In this document: positions 5,668-7,329 of the stretch, piece after piece | How the letters are laid out: each line of letters opens with the position of its first letter | How positions within the stretch are numbered: the first letter of the stretch is position 1 | Source of the DNA: Intrasporangium_A sp051961875 | GTDB lineage: Bacteria > Actinomycetota > Actinomycetes > Actinomycetales > Dermatophilaceae | Assembly: GCF_051961875.1 (NCBI RefSeq) | Contig: NZ_JBQCCV010000139.1 | Span: 1 to 7,329, forward strand | Direction of reading: 5' to 3' | Length of the DNA stretch: 7,329 bases | The notes under the pieces: generated by a model | Database searches by the model: none | What the model saw: the letters and a program-made list of their open reading frames with translations, nothing else | Told to the model about the DNA's origin: nothing | Program-made: the position numbers and the translations under genes

Positions 5668-6869
5668 GCAGCCACCTGATCACCGGGATCGCCGAGCTGA
5701 CCACGAACGACCCGATGCGCTCGGCCGCCCACTCGGGGCCCGGCGCCGACCCGGGCGACCGGCTGCTCGGGATCATCCGGGACGCCGCCATCGTGGTCAC
5801 CGACGGGGTCATCGAGTGGGTCGGCCCCGAGGTCCTCGCGCCCGACGCCGACCGCCGCACGGACCTCGGTGGGCGCGCGGTCATCCCGGGCTTCGTCGAC
5901 TCGCACACCCACCTCGTCTTCGCCGGCGACCGGTCGGCGGAGTTCGCCGCCCGGATGAGCGGAACCCGCTACGACGGCGGCGGGATCCGGGTCTCCGTCG
6001 AGGCGACCCGGCATGCCTCCGACGACGAGCTGCGGGCGCTCGTCGGTGCTCGCGTCGCGGAGATGCGGGCCCAGGGGACGACGACGGTCGAGATCAAGAG
6101 CGGCTACGGCCTGACCGTCGAGGACGAGCTGCGCTCGCTGCAGATCGCGCGCGAGTTCACGCCGCACACGACCTTCCTCGGCGCCCACGTCGTCCCGGCC
6201 GAGTATTCCGACCGGCGAGTGGCCTACATCGATCTCGTGACCGGGCCGATGATCGAGGCGATCGAGGCAGCGGGACCGGGGACAGCGGCATACATCGACG
6301 TGTTCTGCGAGCCCCACTCGGCGCACGCCTTCGACGGGGACGAGGCCCGCACGATCCTCGAGGCGGGCCGGGCCGCGGGCCTGCGCCTTCGCGTCCACGG
6401 CAACCAGCTCGGGCCGGGGCCGGGTGTCCAGCTCGCCTGCGAGCTCGGCGCCGCGAGCGTCGACCACTGCACCTTCCTCAGCGACGACGACGTCGAGGCG
6501 CTCGCGGCCGCCCGCGGCACCACCGTCGCGACGCTCCTGCCCGGCGTCGAGTTCTCGACCCGCTCGCCGTATCCCGATGCGCGCCGGCTCATCGACGCGG
6601 GAGTCGACGTCGCGCTCGCGTCCGACTGCAACCCGGGCACGTGCTACTCGTCGTCGATCCCGTTTGCCATCGCCCTCGCGGTGCGTGATCTCGGGATGAC
6701 ACCGGCCGAGGCGCTGCACGCGGCCACCGCGGTCTCCGCGCGGTCGCTCGGGCTCGACCGGTGCGTGGCACCGGGGCAGCCGGCCGAGCTCGCCGTCATC
6801 GACGCGCCGAGCCACCTGCACATCGCCTACCGGGCCGGCGTGCCGGTCGTCCGCGCGCTCGAACTCTGA
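5664..6869 (+). CDS. hutI: Imidazolonepropionase
   Basis: A 401-residue cytosolic amidohydrolase that opens 4-imidazolone-5-propanoate to N-formimidoyl-L-glutamate (EC 3.5.2.7), making the substrate of HutF. The features run in family order: GFVDSHTHLVFAGDRSAEF (76-94) with metal ligands His81 and His83, EIKSGYGL (143-150), FLGAHVVPAEY (171-181), RVHGNQLGPGPG (243-254) with His245, SVDHCTFL (265-272) with His268, and ASDCNPGTCYSSS (319-331) with Asp321. Glutamine at 248 where some HutI proteins have glutamate fits HutI sequences carrying 'HxxQL'. The start is a GTG whose last bases form the hutF stop (GTGA); the next in-frame ATG is only at residue 18, past the conserved opening LITGIAELTTNDP. 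It is the last gene of the operon, and 27 bp separate it from a convergent gene. hutU and hutH do not follow. Confidence 0.95.
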   Translation: MSSHLITGIAELTTNDPMRSAAHSGPGADPGDRLLGIIRDAAIVVTDGVIEWVGPEVLAPDADRRTDLGGRAVIPGFVDSHTHLVFAGDRSAEFAARMSGTRYDGGGIRVSVEATRHASDDELRALVGARVAEMRAQGTTTVEIKSGYGLTVEDELRSLQIAREFTPHTTFLGAHVVPAEYSDRRVAYIDLVTGPMIEAIEAAGPGTAAYIDVFCEPHSAHAFDGDEARTILEAGRAAGLRLRVHGNQLGPGPGVQLACELGAASVDHCTFLSDDDVEALAAARGTTVATLLPGVEFSTRSPYPDARRLIDAGVDVALASDCNPGTCYSSSIPFAIALAVRDLGMTPAEALHAATAVSARSLGLDRCVAPGQPAELAVIDAPSHLHIAYRAGVPVVRALEL

Positions 6870-6896
6870 GGCGGCCGACGCAGCGGATGCGGCCGA

Positions 6897-7109
6897 TCAG
6901 GTCGCGGCTTGGCCCTCGGCCTGCTGCGTGTCGACGCGGAGCACGGAGCCCGGCCCGGGCGTGATCAGCCCGGTGTGCCCGTCCGACCACTCGACGAGGT
7001 AGGGCGGCCCGCCGTCCGGGCCGTGGACCTCGCGAATCGTGCCGTGCCGGTTGGCCTGCCCGACGTGCTCGGTCGTCATGGTGATGGCGTCTCCGACCTT
7101 TGCCTTCAT
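6897..7109 (-). CDS. DUF1918 domain-containing small protein
   Basis: A 70-residue protein of unknown function matching the actinobacterial DUF1918 family. It starts MKAKVGDAI, continues through HVGQANRHGTIREV (15-28), and carries the family's signature GPDGGPPYLVEWSDGHTGL (30-48), followed by a proline/glycine turn and a short polar tail rich in Q and A. The fold is expected to be a small beta barrel, like SH3-type domains. An upstream in-frame ATG at 7151 would add 14 residues, but ATG 7109 has a strong GGGAGG ribosome-binding site (minus strand, 7116-7121) and begins exactly where the family does. It converges on hutI and is not part of that operon. No function is established, and nothing here links it to histidine use. 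Confidence 0.88.
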   Translation of the reverse strand: MKAKVGDAITMTTEHVGQANRHGTIREVHGPDGGPPYLVEWSDGHTGLITPGPGSVLRVDTQQAEGQAAT

Positions 7110-7183
7110 CCCTGCCTCCCGCGGGTCTCGACGGTTCTCCCAGCACACCATGACGCCGCGCCGAGGGGAAGAGAATCCGGGGG

Positions 7184-7329
7184 TTGTGGGGGGCGGGGGG
7201 GGGCGGCGCGCCCCCCACCCCCCCCAACCCCCCCCCCCCCCCCCCCCCCCCCCCCGCCCCCCACGCCCGCCGCGACCCCCCCCGGAGGGCGCCCCCCCCC
7301 CCGGGGGCGGCGCGGGGGGTTGTCGGCCG
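7184..7329. other. Low-complexity G/C homopolymer end, probable sequencing or assembly artefact
   Basis: From about 7181 the sequence collapses into runs of G and then C, including 28 consecutive C at 7228-7255 and further runs at 7276-7283 and 7291-7302. A perfect GGCGCGCC palindrome (7205-7212) sits between a G-rich arm and a C-rich arm, as if reads had folded back. Homopolymer G/C at an end is typical of no-signal bases in two-colour sequencing or of an unsupported contig end. No gene should be called here. The promoter of the DUF1918 gene may be partly affected. Confidence 0.75.

Noticed and set aside
6397..6417. Gln248 in HutI as a possible loss of a catalytic glutamate
   Set aside because: HutI proteins with HxxQL at this place exist, and all metal ligands are present, so this looks like normal variation.
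3883..6821. Minus-strand frames of 585 codons (3883-5640) and 431 codons (5526-6821) opposite hutF and hutI
   Set aside because: They are GC-driven shadows of well-supported enzymes, rich in Arg, Gly, Val and Asp, with no family signature.
6870..6896. Possible bidirectional terminator between hutI and the DUF1918 gene (GCGGCCGA at 6871-6878 and 6889-6896)
   Set aside because: The two copies are direct repeats, and only a weak bulged stem can be drawn, with no T-run on either strand.
1..7329. CRISPR arrays, tRNA or rRNA genes, insertion sequences, toxin-antitoxin or phage genes
   Set aside because: None seen. The only repeats are the two-copy tandem repeat, small dyads and the homopolymer end.

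Overview
The window is very GC-rich and densely coded. Two of its genes start next to a TANNNT -10 element placed six bases before the start codon, which is the leaderless-mRNA arrangement typical of Actinomycetota. A DUF1918 protein, an actinobacterial 'HGNQLGPGPG'-type imidazolonepropionase and the HutF-type histidine route also point to a high-GC actinobacterium. Micrococcales or a similar order is my guess, not something the sequence proves.

Layout. Positions 99-617 (minus) encode a YbaK/EbsC-family aminoacyl-tRNA deacylase. Positions 707-1942 (minus) encode a 12-TM MFS transporter of the YnfM type. It is divergent from a LysR regulator at 2036-2926 (plus). The 93-bp gap between them holds two T-N11-A operator-like sites exactly 31 bp apart. 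The 171 bp after lysR hold a 41-bp-period tandem repeat and a TGTCTC-N6-GAGACA palindrome. Then comes a tight three-gene operon on the plus strand: an M20-family amidohydrolase (3098-4336, usually labelled allantoate amidohydrolase), hutF (4333-5667) and hutI (5664-6869). The genes are joined by ATGA and GTGA stop/start overlaps. A convergent DUF1918 gene follows (6897-7109, minus). The window ends in about 145 bases of G/C homopolymer that look like a sequencing or assembly artefact.

How the genes fit together. HutI opens imidazolonepropionate to N-formimidoyl-L-glutamate. HutF deiminates this to N-formyl-L-glutamate and ammonia. The last step of that route, N-formylglutamate to glutamate plus formate, is normally done by HutG, and no HutG is present here. 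The translationally coupled M20 enzyme is the obvious candidate for it. This is the most interesting prediction in the window: a hydrolase of the carbamoyl/allantoate family possibly serving as an N-formylglutamate deformylase. hutH and hutU are not in the window. The LysR-MFS pair looks like a self-contained transporter/regulator module whose substrate cannot be read from sequence.
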